Shown one piece after another: positions 1 through 12,950 of a stretch of 64,000 bases of DNA; position 1 is the stretch's first letter; every line of letters starts with the position of its first letter. Position numbers and translations under genes: made by a program. This stretch comes from Cinnamomum chago (Eukaryota; Streptophyta; Magnoliopsida; Laurales; Lauraceae). The stretch covers positions 81,818,422-81,882,421 of the forward strand of contig CP142456.1 of NCBI GenBank assembly GCA_038049695.1. The letters run 5' to 3'. The notes beneath the pieces were generated by a model, which saw only the letters and a list, made by a program, of their open reading frames with translations, ran no database searches and had not been told where the DNA came from.

Positions 1-1480
1 TATAAGACAAATGGTCATTCTTAGTCAAGTTTCTACTTTCTGTTTTTTCACCTTTTGTGTGCTTTATATTTCAAGAGGGTATATAACGATTAAGGAAACA
101 TATTAAGATAAGAATTTGTGGGATTTTGGAAAGGTTTTAAAGAAGGGAATACACATTTGAGCAGATCATTCAACTGTGGATATGGGTTTCATACTACATT
201 CTGTTTAGTAGCTTTTCATTTCTTTTTTTACCCACATATCACTTCTTTAACTCAGGAACACTGCATACATCTTAACCATGCAAAATTGATGATAAGGGCT
301 TATTTATTTGAAGGAGGGAAAAAGAACCTTAGTTTGTTTTTCCCAGTAATGTTGATATCTTAAATATGTTAATCATGCATACACCATCAATGATACATTG
401 ACATGTGTCAATGATTTCTCCACTAAATGTATCATAATCTTAATTATCACTGTATTGATGTGGATATGGGTGTAAAATGGATGGACTATAAGTAGTTCCT
501 TTTTTTTCCACTCTGTTAGTATTTTTTTTTATTTTTAAAAAAAAAAGACTTTCATGATATGATTCACGATATGATTCTATTTGCCCCCTTTAATTTTTTG
601 AAAATGATTTCAATTTTTAAAAAAAATGGATGAGCTTTGATAGCAGCAAAGCTCAAGATGTCCAAACAGATGAAGACAACTTAAACATAGAAAGCCGTAG
701 ACCATGATGACGAAACTCTTAATACGAGCGATAGTGTTGTTCTGAGATCTGTAGGGTCAAATCAGGATCAATTCAAATTTAAACCAATCAAATGAATCAA
801 AGGACGTAGAGCAGATTTAATAACCACAGACTACAAAAGCAGCTCCAAAACCATATCCAAATAGGACTGGCCGACTGGGTCCATCAAGCCACTTGGTTGG
901 TCCAAACAAACTCTCTCCCCCACATTAAAATATCATAATTTGGTCATATAAGGGCAAAAAATCTGACCATGACTTTGATTTGACACCAGTGACTGGACCT
1001 GGACCTCAATTCAACATGGACCCAAAATGTAGATAAAACCACAGATAGGAGCACTACCACAAAGGTGTGCACAAAACAAATCATTGGGCAATTAGTCTAA
1101 GAAGATAGTGATCATTACCTTCAGACCCATCTCTTTCACTCCTTAAAAAGTGTCAATCACAATTAACAAGCATACAATAGGAATTGAACTGTCTCTCCAG
1201 TTTCCTACTAATAGAGAGATTATGCAATGCAGTACGTCGATTTTGTAAGCATAATTTGCCAGAATTTCATTGATCATAGTTTCTTTGGAATTCAAATATA
1301 TAGAAGGAAACACACTAAGCAAATAGCCGAAAAAGGGAATTGCTAGTGGGGGAAAAGAAGCAATACCCATTCCTAAAGTCTCGCAGATCATCTTAATTCA
1401 GAATAAAACAAAATAAATGCACTGGTTGAAAAACAAACCAAATGAGTTTTAAGAAATTAAACAGTAAGAATATACAATAC
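1..1480. other. 3' side of eIF3h: last intron or 3' flank, no recognised gene
   Basis: After the donor at 1480 the short terminal eIF3h exon (about 18-20 residues in relatives) should follow on the minus strand. I searched by eye for its conserved end, which includes an NFSRLYLTK-like run, and did not find a credible match. It may lie beyond base 1 or be too diverged to see. No other gene is recognisable. Confidence 0.4.
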
Positions 1481-4400
1481 CCATTGATTTGGTTGCAGTA
1501 GTTGGAAACTTGATTTGTAAAGAGATAGCTTTCAAGTCTTGATGGCTCAGGAACTGGCTTAAAGATGGGATTAGACGGATCCTCCTCAGGTAATGGTTCT
1601 TCACCTGCAGCTTTCCGTGCCATGTTCTCTGCCCTATGAAGTAAATTCAAAGACAAATAAGGCATTTAAGACAATGGTTTTGAACCAAAAATCTAATTAG
1701 CACTACCAGTAAGAAAAAAATAGATATCAATTTAAAAGAAAATTTTTGTGACCCACCAAACTCTTCCATCAAGGAACTACAGAAAAATACTTCCAATGCC
1801 TTGAAAGCTGGTGGAAACAGCTATATCAATGGCTTACCTTCGTTTTTGGAGCCATGCTTGTTGTTGGGCTTGTTGGCGTGAGAGATTTCTGTAATAGAAT
1901 TGGAACTGGAAAGAAGGTGGCTTATGTTACTAAGTCAAAAATAAAAACAAAGCAATTGAACAAAAGCAGATAAAATTAAATTAACCTTCTGTTGTTCCAT
2001 GGAAAGATCATCCATGCATCCAATCAAAAATTCAACATTCTTCTCCATAAAGGGATTGGTGGACAATGACAGACGATCATAATCACACTGCCACAACAAT
2101 TGAGATTTAGATAGGCTGGGTAAGAAAGTATTCAGAAATGACGTTAAATATAAAGATCTCCTGGCAGTGAATAAAAATAAAACCTGGGTAACAGGTGTAT
2201 CAGCTTCCAACTCTGTCATAAAAGCACTGATTAGTGCAGAATTAGAAACTTTAATCTGTTACGAAATAGAGAACAAAAACATTAGTAGTGACAGTAATAT
2301 TCGTAATAAAAACCATTCAGAAAACAATAATAATAATAATAATAATAATAATACTAATAATGACCTACATACATGCATGCTTTATTAAGGGCCTATTTGG
2401 GGCAAAAGAATGACTTTTTCAAATTCTTGAGTAAAATGTATGGAATATGACCAAGTAACATGATCTTCAGACCAAGGATAGGTTTCGAAGCATAAGCATG
2501 CACATTAGGTGCATTTTCTGAGATTCAGACTATGGGTTTGACATGCCCAAATGCAACTCATTCATGTCATAGAAATAAAAATACAAAATAAAGGGATGAC
2601 CCTAACCTTCATCAATAGCTGGTCTCCAAAGTCTAAACAGAACTAAGAATTAAAACAATTGTTCACAGTAATGGATAAAAGGATAAATTCAGACAGGTGT
2701 TTTGAGGCAAACTCCACAGTAAGGCCCATCACATTAATGATTGGACAACCACGCTGACAGGTAAAATTACATCCCCATGGATCAAAGAACAATTATTGTT
2801 TGTAATTATAAAATAAATTATTCACTAACAATCTAGAGATCAATAGCTGGCCTTCATCAAAATATAATATTTATTTAAGATAGCAATCAGAGGAGGAATT
2901 ATAAACATACTGGTATTTCCTCAAAGATATCCACCCAAGTCAAATTTTTCTCTCTCAACCTATCAAAACAAAAGACAGTATCAGATTACCAAGAAGAGCT
3001 CATGTTCATAAAATATTTTTTGCAAAGTAAAAAAATTCATACTTCTCTCCAGTAAAATTGTTGTTGCGGTAAAGATCCATGAAGGAATCTGAAAGCTTCA
3101 AGGCCTTGAGAGCTAGAACTCCTTGATTGGATCTAGATGGATCATAAATAATGCACACACATCGTCTGATATTCTCCTGCAATGACAACACACAGATATA
3201 TAAAACAGCAATCCTCAATTTTCTGGAGTAAGCAGAACCAGAAAGAAATATGGAGATGCGGCAAAGGAAAAATGCCATACTCAAAACCACAACGTTGAAC
3301 GCTCGAGTCATGTTACCACAAAAAAGAAAACATAGTTATTGATGCGAGCGGGGTACCAGACGTGGGGCGGGCAGATACGAAGAGACGATAGATGGAGGGT
3401 GTGATGCAGAGCAAATGTTTATTTTTAGTAACTTCTTAATTTTATTGTAATTAGGATTAGTATGCTGATTTATTTGGTTTCCTAGTTTGATTAGGATACT
3501 TTCTATTATTAATTAGGTTTTCTTTGGCCCAAAGTTACTTTGCCTATTTATATTACAATGTAGAGATAATAATCTCAGATTTGGAATTGAGTAAAAATTG
3601 GGATTTTCCCTTGGAGAAGTTTTCCTCGTGTTAGAAATCTCTGCAGAGATAATTTGAGGTGTCTTTGACACGTGCTTCAGCATCTACGCAAGCCCTAACC
3701 CTAGGGCCTGCATCCGGGTGGAAGGGATAGGTCAGGCTTCCGCTTGAGAATTGGCATCACGCCAAACTCCCCATCGCGGGCGAGGAAGAGGAGATAAGTT
3801 GGGCAGCCCCAAAGTCACTTGAAGGAAATTTCCCTAATCATCAACTCTACAGCTTAGGAGCCTTTACAATGCTTAAATATGTGAAAACATAACTCTAAAG
3901 CTAATATGGACCATCCAACTACACTGATGGCCAAGATTAAAACATCTAAATTTAAATAAACTAAAAGACATAAACCATCAAAACAACCCTAAATAATATA
4001 AAACAAATATAAACTAATAGCCTGATAGGAGGGCTGGGCCCACTGACGGGTCGACCCAAGGAGACCACGGGTCTGTCCTACATCAGTTATTTCCTCTTTA
4101 ACATAATCGGCCAAAATAAACAGCTAAAATGCAACATAAAAGCCACTAAGATTATGCTCTAGCTTTCAAGCTTTGGTTAACATTGACCTTAGAGGCTTCT
4201 TTTAGACATCGGCCATCAATCTTGGAGAAAAGATAGGCATCAACAATGAAGGCCAAAATGTCCCAGAAAACTAATTTAATCCTATTGTTCAGTATAATAT
4301 ATATCTTCTTGTAGTTGTCTTAATGGAAGTAAATGGAAGCAGGTGAAGCTGATAACTAGCAATGTCCCTATTCAAGCTTGCAGCATTGGTTGCTTCAACA

Positions 4401-7400
4401 TAGTAGAATGAAGATCTATTGAAGAAGAAACAGAAGGCCCATACACCACAACAAATATGATAACCATAGATCAAAATTTAATTACGTATTGTCCGTGCCA
4501 TGTTTGTGTCTGATACTTCTTTGCTTTTCAATAAGCAACGAGTATTAAGTATAGAATTCATATTAATTTTATGTCAATATTGTATCCTCTTATAATCAGA
4601 TTCTTTTTCCTTTAATTTACGAGTAAAACTTTTTTAGAGGAAGGGATGGAGGTCACTTAATATTAAGTGAAGGATGAAATAGTCCTTGGTTAAATGCATC
4701 TGAGAGTTTATTTGAATTTGTAAGAGTGAAAAGGAGTACATAACATGGCGATTATTAATATGATATTTTTCAATGTCATATGAAAAATATTGGAGGATTG
4801 TCCATTGTCCACTTTGTATAAGAATATCAGATGTCACTCTTTTTAGATCATGTGAGATTCTTGTTACATGGGTTAAAAGTTAAAACCAAAGAGTATAGAT
4901 TTTTTCCAAGACAAGAAGCATGGATCTAAAATAAATAAATAAATAGTATTGCAAACAAATCAAAACAATGCCTATGTATATCCACCAACTCTACAAATAA
5001 GTAAAAAGATTACCTGATAATTCATGAATGTCTCTATCACTTCCACTGTTAGGAAAGATGATAATAGATTTGATTGATACCTGTCAAAGTTCCAAGAAGA
5101 AGAGTTGATTGACACGTGCTCACAACAGAGAAAAAAAATTTAAGTAGTGCACCAAGAATCAAAAAATGTGTGAAAAGGCTATGATGAAATAGAATGCTGA
5201 AGAGGAAAGTTGAAGTGGGAGCCTAGATTCATTGAGTACATGTACCAAGTTATCAGCTTGTTGGGACCCTAGCAAGAACACCCCCTTGTGAGCTTTGCTC
5301 CATAATCTCACTTAAAGTTGATCACAACAATGGTTTTACATACTCTAATGGCACATGAAATTGCAGCCATTGACTTACTTTTCCACATAACATTTACTGA
5401 GACGTTCTTTTCAAATCATCAAGCCTGTTGGCATTGCCCCAGCCCCTACTTTGTATGAATCGCCTGTGAATGAACTCACCTTTTAACATCTTACTGCACC
5501 TGCATTCCAAATTCACCTGGATTCTGTCACTCACTTTCACAAATATTGAGAATCTATAACCCCACATGGGGACCATCCAACTAAGATTTTGCTGTAAGGA
5601 TCAAAAACCTTTTTTTTTCCCCATTCCCATTTGAGGTCCACTGCCATCCCAACTTGAATCCCTAGAACAAGCCCCCACTGGCCCACTCTCCAAGAAAATC
5701 ATTTTCTTTCATTTATACTGTACAGTGAAAATATGGCATCTCCAAAATGCACCACCCGCACCCACTCCAAATGCTCCATATGATAGCATAAGGGATTATA
5801 GACTCCACAGAATTCTGCCCCATGCTTTGAAAGGAACTACAATTCAAAACCTAAGCAGGTGCCCTAGAGGGGCGACATCAATCCCCAAATGTGCAAGTCC
5901 TCAAAAAATCTAGACAGTAATTGGCTCTGGGGTGCAATATATTTACCCTTAGAGTCTGTTATGAGATCGACAGAACATCTGGAATGCATAGACCAGATGA
6001 CCGATTACAGTGTGCAGATTTGTCCAACAAATGCTGAATAAATTACTAACTGAATGTTGTTGCTATAGTTTCTAAATAAACCTGTTCTATGCTTCTTTTT
6101 TCTTTTTAATTACAGAACATATATGTAGGACAAGAGGCATCTTTACTCTTAACTCTCGAGCAAACAGGATCCCAGTCCTTTTAAGAGACTCTCCTAATAT
6201 ATAGAACTTGGTGAAATTACTAGGCAGGTCAACCAAACCAAAACTGCTTTGCCAGACAGTTCCAGTCCAAATGTTTCCATTGGACATTCTGGTTCAGTGG
6301 TTCGTGTTATATTGTTACAAAATTTGCTTATCCCCCAAAACCCAAAGCACAGGATGATGGGAGAATGTAGCAATCACATAATGCATTCAACTCAACCAAT
6401 TCTAGGCAAAGAGGGGATTATCATTTGTCATTAATTAATCACATCAGGTAATGCATTCAATGCATCAATTCTATATAATTGATTAACCAATAAATTTGAT
6501 TGCACAAGTGTCCAAATTCTACTGTAGTAGCTTCTGTCCCACCAAGCCCATCAAAAAGCTCTCAGCTATCTTGTTCTAACCATACCATTTTGATTTTTGA
6601 CAGTGAAAGTCTAGCTAGTGCATCATTATGTTATGCTTAAGGGATAAGGCCAAACCAAAACCTACTTCTAACTGTATCAGCAAGAGTCTTTGCATTGAGG
6701 TCCCACTCAAGGGTTAGAAAATCACAATTTCAAGACACTTAGTTATATAGTTCACCTAAATTCTCTGCTCCAGCACCATTTCAAGATTTATGGCACTCAT
6801 CTTACAATGCCTACTACAGTTATCATCAATATCAATGATTATTTACTGAAACAGTGCAACAGATGATAACACAAAAAACTTATATATCACACTGATCCTC
6901 AAAATCAAAATACACAAGCATTCCTCAATGGAAGAAAGGAATAAATGAAAAGTGCCTAAGACAATCAACGTATTTGGAAGCAATTCAAGGGCTCAATATG
7001 GTAACAATTAAGGTCCACAACATCGATTTTTAGGCACATTCATACTCAATAAATCAGTTTTACACATGTTGACAATGAAGGAGAACATACCAGCCTACAG
7101 TGTTATTGTCCACATTGACCTCTCTCAAGCATCTCATCATTTCAAGCTGATAATTAGCACCATCTGCCTCAATCTCCTCATCGTCATCTCTGGTCTGCAA
7201 AGGTATAAGTTAATAATGAGAAAACATGAACATTCATCGATTTTTGAAAAAAGATCGTTCTACTAGTATGATAATGAATATTCCCGCCTTCACCATTCAA
7301 AGAGAGAAAAGGGAAAAAAAGAAAAAAGAAAGAAAGAAAAATGGCATATATTATTCCATAAATACCCAAAAACCAGAGAAAGAAAATCAAACTTAGCATA

Positions 7401-9150
7401 CCGGGAAGGGGAAACAATTGGTAACTTCGAGAACGCTACCAACATCCAACCCAAGAAGTTGTCCTGTGACCACAGTTTGAGAAAATTCCTTGCAGTGTTT
7501 AATAATTTTCAGAATAACCTGCCATGCAAAAAAAAAAAAAAAAAGAATCTGGATCATAAAATATTCCTATAGAAAAAGGGATAATCAGCATACCATGTCT
7601 GAATCAGAAAAGACAGTGAATGGTACATACTAATTCCCCACAAGCCCACCATAATTTTTCCTTGGTTATTTTATCCTAACTAATAAACATAAGGGACTTA
7701 TGGTTCATTGAGTTATGATTGCTAAAATTACAATATAGATCTTGAGAATTTATGACATTAAATGGATTCCTTCATGCACAAGCACAACTATTTTCTTGTG
7801 TGTGTTAGTGTGGGGAGGGGGCTGGGGGGGGAAAAGATGAATGAGCTTTACATATGCAGATCTAATTATATTGGGGCGGGGGGCGGCACGAGAAAAAAGA
7901 TGAAAGAGCTTACATATGCAGACCTACTTATATAACAATGATATCCCACCTTCTAATCCATATCAGGTACACAAATACACCTTAATACTCTAATAGAAGA
8001 CAATATATATTGTTCCATATAAGAAATTGTTGAGCCTGTACACTAAATAGACACATTGACATATGAATATGCAATTATGCACATAAAATCCATGCATGAA
8101 TCCAGATAATCAAAATTGCAAACCCGTCGCCTTGCAACCCTGAGGGTGTTGGTTCAAATCATTACCAATTAAAAAAAAAAAAAATTTGAGAGCTCATCAC
8201 CTTTGGCATCATGCAAGAATTAGAAAACACAACAATCAGACAGTAATAAGTAATAACCATTTCATTATGCGCATTGAAAGTAAACCATCTACCACAACTA
8301 CAATTTATGACATCATGATTCCTCCATAGTGAGCCCAAAACTGACCACTACATGCATAAATTTGCAACGTACGCGCATGTATCAGTAGGATCAACTGTAA
8401 GTTCAGTTGAACAAAATATGCACATTGCATCAAGCCCTCAATCAGCACTTCATTTTAAACAATCTTTTATCGCCAATATACTCATGGTTGAATGGTGTTG
8501 GCACCGCATGATCCCTGGGCCCTCAAGATAAAGTATCACTCTAGGACCAATAGACCAATACATGAAAAAATAAAAAAGAAAAAAAAATCTTTCACCACCA
8601 CCTAAATTAATTTAGATGAATCTATCAAGCCCATCCTTTTTACAAACATATTCTCTGTAACTCCATCTAAATGCCAATAAAGGATGCAAAATCGATCAAC
8701 TAAAATCATCCAAAACCACAAATTAACCCACATCACCAATTACTTTCATGACCTCTTTGTTTGGACTAAAATACATAGGAATTGAAAAATAAAAATGAAG
8801 ATGAAGGGTAAATTTTAGGTTAAATCACCCCAATAGTTAATTTCCCATCTTCTTTCGATTCTACTTCCCTAAAAGGAAAGGTTTTTTATGCTTAAATTCA
8901 AAATTTCCACCTTGGGTCTTCTTTTTTAACCACTTATGGTATGAATCCTATGAATTCAAATGCCATGTATTACAATGCAAACAAACAACACTTCAATCTA
9001 ACTCATCAATCAAACATGCCCCATTAATAAAGAAAAAAGATAACTTGGAGGAACACAAGCAGAGGCATACCAGGCCTTCGATCTGGACTACCCGCAGCGG
9101 CGATGCCACCTCTTCTGTGGCCGCAACTTGAAGAAAAGAGCGCGTCATAG
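1481..9150 (-). CDS. TIF3H1: Eukaryotic translation initiation factor 3 subunit h (eIF3h), multi-exon; last exon not found
   Basis: eIF3h is a non-core subunit of the eIF3 complex, acting in cytosolic translation initiation; in Arabidopsis it helps ribosomes reinitiate after upstream ORFs. Coding exons on the minus strand: 9148-9071 (exon from 9150), 7518-7402, 7194-7091, 5080-5014, 3176-3043, 2959-2911, 2255-2184, 2087-1986, 1905-1838, 1633-1481. All junctions are GT-AG and in phase, giving 314 codons plus 2 bases; the family is near 337 residues. Diagnostic stretches are [59 protein letters not shown] and [15 protein letters not shown]. The MPN domain fills roughly residues 20-165. The JAMM histidines are absent (VGWYQSN near residue 98), as expected for a non-catalytic MPN subunit. 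An alternative start at 9264, splicing at 9252 into 9150, would add four residues plus a proline codon, but its donor is weak. The expected last ~20 residues are missing here. Confidence 0.95.
2323..2360. repeat. AAT trinucleotide microsatellite in an eIF3h intron
   Basis: About a dozen AAT/ATA units, with one C interruption near the end, just upstream (in gene orientation) of the 2255-2184 exon. Likely length-polymorphic. Confidence 0.85.
3340..3840. mobile_element. Possible LTR-like remnant in an eIF3h intron
   Basis: This intron block (between the 5080-5014 and 3176-3043 exons) starts TGATGCGAGC and is unlike its AT-rich surroundings. It has a TATA-like CCTATTTATATTAC followed by a GAATTGAGTAAA stretch and a GC-rich tail, an arrangement often seen in plant LTRs. 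No target duplication or internal coding sequence was found, so the call is weak. Confidence 0.2.
8121..8182 (+). mobile_element. SINE 3' fragment in an eIF3h intron
   Basis: A B-box-like GTTGGTTCAAATC followed closely by a poly(A) run resembles the 3' half of the tRNA-derived SINEs elsewhere in the window. The A box is not clear. Confidence 0.3.
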
Positions 9151-9320
9151 CTGTAAACAACAAACAAACCATCACACACATATAGAGAAAGAGAAGGAGA
9201 AAGATTTAACTGTAAAATCAAATACGGGAAGAAGAAGGAGAGAGTACGGACGATTTGATGACATCTTGCTTCGCTAGGGTTTCTGCGAAAGATGAGATGT
9301 GGGAGTTGCAGTTGGAAGAG
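9151..9320 (-). promoter_or_regulatory. eIF3h 5' leader and core promoter region
   Basis: The segment upstream of the eIF3h coding start ends in a good splice acceptor (TTTACAG before 9150), so the leader is probably spliced. An upstream ATG at 9264 precedes a possible donor at 9251. The sequence read on the minus strand holds AGAAACCCTAGCG-type leader motifs common in plant translation genes. Transcription start and promoter elements are not resolved. Confidence 0.45.
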
Positions 9321-9582
9321 ATAATAGATGCTCTACTGCTTTTATAGGGCGTTCTCCCTCTCTCTCCCTCTCTCTCTATATGGGGATTGAGGAAAGACGA
9401 CGCCCTTGGAAACCCTATTTTAGCGTCCAAGCCAAGAGCCCATCTAAGACAAGGAGTGATAGAGCACACTTTCTTTTGGGCCCACCTGAGGATGGAGATT
9501 CGAATGAGCATCCTAACCGCTCTTATCAAAATGATAGTGGGAGAAGGGCACCTTATCCAAGAGTGGTAAGGAGAGTCCTCAC

Positions 9583-10303
9583 TAAACCTGTCAATGGGAT
9601 GGGCTGGCTTGGACTTGGATGTTCCGAAAATAGGACGGCCCGGCCCGGTGTTGTCCAATCCCGGTCCCAAATTGAATAGGCCTACATCAAATCTCGTCTC
9701 ATATGGGCCCGGGCTGGGACAAGGTTAGGCCTGGGCTTAGCCCTATCCTGGACATAAGCAAAACATTCTTTAATTATTCATATTGTTACCAAACACCCGG
9801 TGTGAACCAGACTTTAAACCCTCCTTTTTTCGGACTTAGGATCGGCAATACAATGCAACAAGCAACATGGAGTTAAAAACTTTTTTTCTTTTTTCTTTTT
9901 TCTTTTTTTTGCCGATGACAATAGAAAATCAATAGAAATGAATGAGTATCTCATACGCTATATGGGTCAAGTAATGTAGGAATGGTTAAAACATATATGA
10001 GTCAAGTTAAAGCAATATAGGATCGGTTAAGACCTAATTAAGCCTTTTTTGCTGTTAGTGAGGGGCAGTTTCAGTAATATATAAATTATTATTATTAAAT
10101 GACTTTGCAGCGGGCCGAGCCGGGCCTGGAAGAGCTGGGTTGTTTCTACCCAGTCTCAGTCCCATTTTGGCTGGGCTTTAAAATATATTGTCCAAGCCCA
10201 ACCCACTAGACTCAATTTTTTTTTAAAAGCCCTACATTTTAAGGCTTGGGACGGGCCGAGCCGGACTTCTTACTCATTTCAACACGTCCCATTGACCGGC
10301 CTA
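9583..10303. mobile_element. Non-autonomous hAT-type DNA transposon with perfect 8-bp target duplication
   Basis: The flanks are GTCCTCAC at 9575-9582 and again at 10304-10311. The termini are inverted: TAAACCTGTCAATGGGA at the left and TAGGCCGGTCAATGGGA (reverse complement of the right end), matching at 14 of 17 positions. An 8-bp duplication and a TAGG-type end with a GTCAATGGG core are hallmarks of plant hAT elements. The interior is GC-rich near the ends (repeated GGGCC/GGCCC blocks) and AT-rich in the middle. No transposase reading frame remains. It lies 0.3 kb upstream of the eIF3h leader. Confidence 0.8.
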
Positions 10304-10326
10304 GTCCTCACCAAACTCAAACTGCT

Positions 10327-10530
10327 CCAAGTTTGAACCATGTGCACACCACCCCACTCTTATGGGCGTTTTTTTTTTTTTCCACAGTGTGTGGGCTCCC
10401 TTCCCACTTGTGTGGGCTTCCTTTCCCATTGAGTGGGTTGTCTTCATGTGTTCTCGGGTTCAATCCGTGTGTGCGCCACCCCACTTTTATGGTCTTGTTT
10501 TCCAACATGCGTAGGCTCCCTTCCCATGTC
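10327..10530. repeat. Imperfect tandem duplication next to the hAT element
   Basis: A segment with GTGTGCGCCACCCCACTTTT and TAGGCTCCCTTCCC occurs twice in diverged form (about 10327-10406 and 10458-10530), about 130 bases apart. Function unknown. Confidence 0.45.
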
Positions 10531-12734
10531 TGTCTTTACAAATGTATGCACAAGCTCTCTCTTGGGTCCCAACCAAACTAAAAAAAATGGCTAACAAATA
10601 TTTACCATTTGAAACAACTGCTATTTGATCCAATGGTCTACTTTAATCCAAAAATGGGTACCAAATCCACGAGAAGTGACTATCCAGGGGATTTTCATAT
10701 TTTATTGTGTATTGGGATGTATCATAAGATTTAGCCCCAATAAGTGTTTTGGCACGCAGTGCTCACCACCTCTTAAATGAAATCTATATAGGGATTTGAA
10801 ATGACCATAGGATTTCACTTTGGTTTTCTATGACTTAATTCAAGTCTGGCCCAATATCATATGGGGCCCTGGCTTAAGTACTATTACCAAGGTCCAAACA
10901 TTTGGTTGGGCCAGACAAGGACCAATAAGTGAACCCAACCCAAATTGATCTAGGTCGCTGGGACGCCGTACTGGGTTCAAATTGAAGACCCAACTTAAAA
11001 AAAAAAGACTCTAGTACAAGTCTTTGATTAGTTATACGCTAATCAAATATCATTTTATAGAGAAGATGGTGTTGACCAAGGGATTGGGCTCATCCAGTGT
11101 CATGACAATCATTGGGAGATGAAAATATCTTAATCAGACCTTAAGCGTGCTTGTTTAGAGAAATTTCACGTGATAATGTCAATTGTTATGTTTTCAGCAT
11201 TTGAAATTCATTGTATGATTTGTGAGAATCCAGAAATCCGGCCACTATAATATCTCCTTATTGATAGCTCGGTATTTATTTTTCATCTCTCCTTGATTCA
11301 TTTTTCACTGAAGTGGATATTTTATTTGATCTGCATTTATAGATATTCACCATTGTTTCTTCACTTTTAGCAACGTTTAAGAAGAAAAGTCTTTTATTCC
11401 CCCACAAAAAAAAAAAAAAAAAGTCTTAAAATTACTAAAAAGTTATATTACAAAATTCAAATAAGCCCTTTCGTCTATAAAAACAATCATCATTTGACTT
11501 GAGAAAATTCATAATTAAGTTTTCTTATTAGGGTTACAAAATATGGAACCAGGGTTCAATCTTCCTTGCATGTGTTGTTACACGTCTAAAATTTCAAAGC
11601 TAGCCGGAGTAACATTAAGATGGGATGGAGTCGGACACAAAAAAAAAAAAAAAGGGCCAAATCATGCATTTCCATTCCAATGGTAAATGCAACTTCAATT
11701 ATATTAAAATTCTACGCGATTAGGGGAAGAAAATATGTATCCAACTGAGAAAAAAAAATGTGGACTCTATCATGCAAACGAAATAAAGTTTTTTGATGCA
11801 ATTACTGAAAAAATCACCTTAAATATTATGTTAATGGATAAAAAAGATCCTCATAGTTCATCTCTGTAACAATAAAGGTCCTCCCACCTATTTTTATTTT
11901 TATGCGTGGGTCATCGTCAAGTGGGCCCATGACTCATGGGCTAAGTCATGTCTTTTGTGTCTTAAGTACAGGCTGTATACGGATGCATGCCTCTATTAAA
12001 ATAACTATCACATATTTTTCCCTTATTTAGTTTTCTCTTGTGTGATTTTTATTTCAAGAAGAGGATATCCATGTACTATAAGATTAGTTTGTGTAGCGTC
12101 AGTTTCCCCGAAAACAAAGGAGACAGGGCACCACGACTTCTATTGAGTGCATAGATGAATCCGCATCCCCTTGATTTCCAGCGCCTTATAATCGCCCGAT
12201 TTTTCTGGCCAGAATGCATCCGCAAATCCGACCTCCCTACAGTGGAATCCATTGCCGAGAAAGAGGAAAGGCAGGTTTTCTCTTCCATGGCTATGCACAA
12301 ACAAACCCTAAGAAATTAATTCTTTGAGGTTCTTAAGACCAAAGAGGCGTTTTTAAATACCTCCTATGTATTGATAAAAGAATATTAATAATATATTTTT
12401 GAATTTTTAATTCTTCGAACCTTTGAGTAATTGTGTTGGCTTGAATGTATCTACATTTGGATGGTCCCATTGCATCAACTAGTTCAAACTGTTACATGCG
12501 ATCACCATTGAAGGCTACCCTATGACTTTGATAAATTACTTGTGTGAATATTATCCTTACCATGTGATTAAATCACCATGTGGTACGTATGTCAACATCT
12601 ACAATAGATTCAGTGCAGGCTATGTAGCATGGTTCAATTCAACAGTGAATATTACTCATATATTGGCGATATTTAGTTTTTTTGACAAAGTCGTTATTAT
12701 AATAAGACTTTAGTTAAATATTTTATAAGATCAT
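10531..12734. other. Intergenic, AT-rich, no supported gene
   Basis: Homopolymer A runs (11403-11421, 11638-11653) and low-complexity sequence. A 74-codon minus-strand frame at 12076-12300 has no recognised domain, and its base composition is only mildly higher in GC than its flanks. I do not call it a gene. Confidence 0.5.
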
Positions 12735-12737
12735 ATA

Positions 12738-12880
12738 TAAAATCTCAAAGGTAGTTCAGTTGGTTTCGGACTACGGTTTACACTTAAAGGTTGTGGGATT
12801 AAAACTGTACTACCATATTGAGGCCATACGGGTATTTTACACGGCTTCAGCTGATGAGCTCGTAGGAATTATTACGTTGA
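12738..12880 (+). mobile_element. tRNA-derived SINE copy
   Basis: Begins with an A-box-like GGTAGTTCAGTTGG, then a GGACTACGGTTTACAC block, a GGTTGTGGGATTAAA B-box-like block, and a body (CTACCATATTGAGGCC ... GAGCTCGTAGGAATTA). The body aligns block by block with the copy at 61515-61665. No long poly(A) survives. Confidence 0.6.
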
Positions 12881-12950
12881 TGGTTCCTCCACATGGAGAC
12901 AACCTGCAAAAGAAGCTCAAGCCGTCACCAGGTGGAGCCCACCCTTGAAC

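Noticed and set aside
1195..1260. Candidate last eIF3h exon with an LTK tripeptide at the expected offset
   Set aside because: No splice acceptor in phase, an upstream in-frame stop, and flanking residues do not match the conserved C-terminus.
9218..9679. Overlapping frames of 150 and 126 codons on opposite strands
   Set aside because: They run from the eIF3h leader into the hAT element, and composition is driven by GC-rich transposon ends.
12076..12300. 74-codon minus-strand frame beginning MCIAMEEKTCL
   Set aside because: No recognised domain, no splice partners, and sequence around it is repeat-like. Homology search or RNA could change this.
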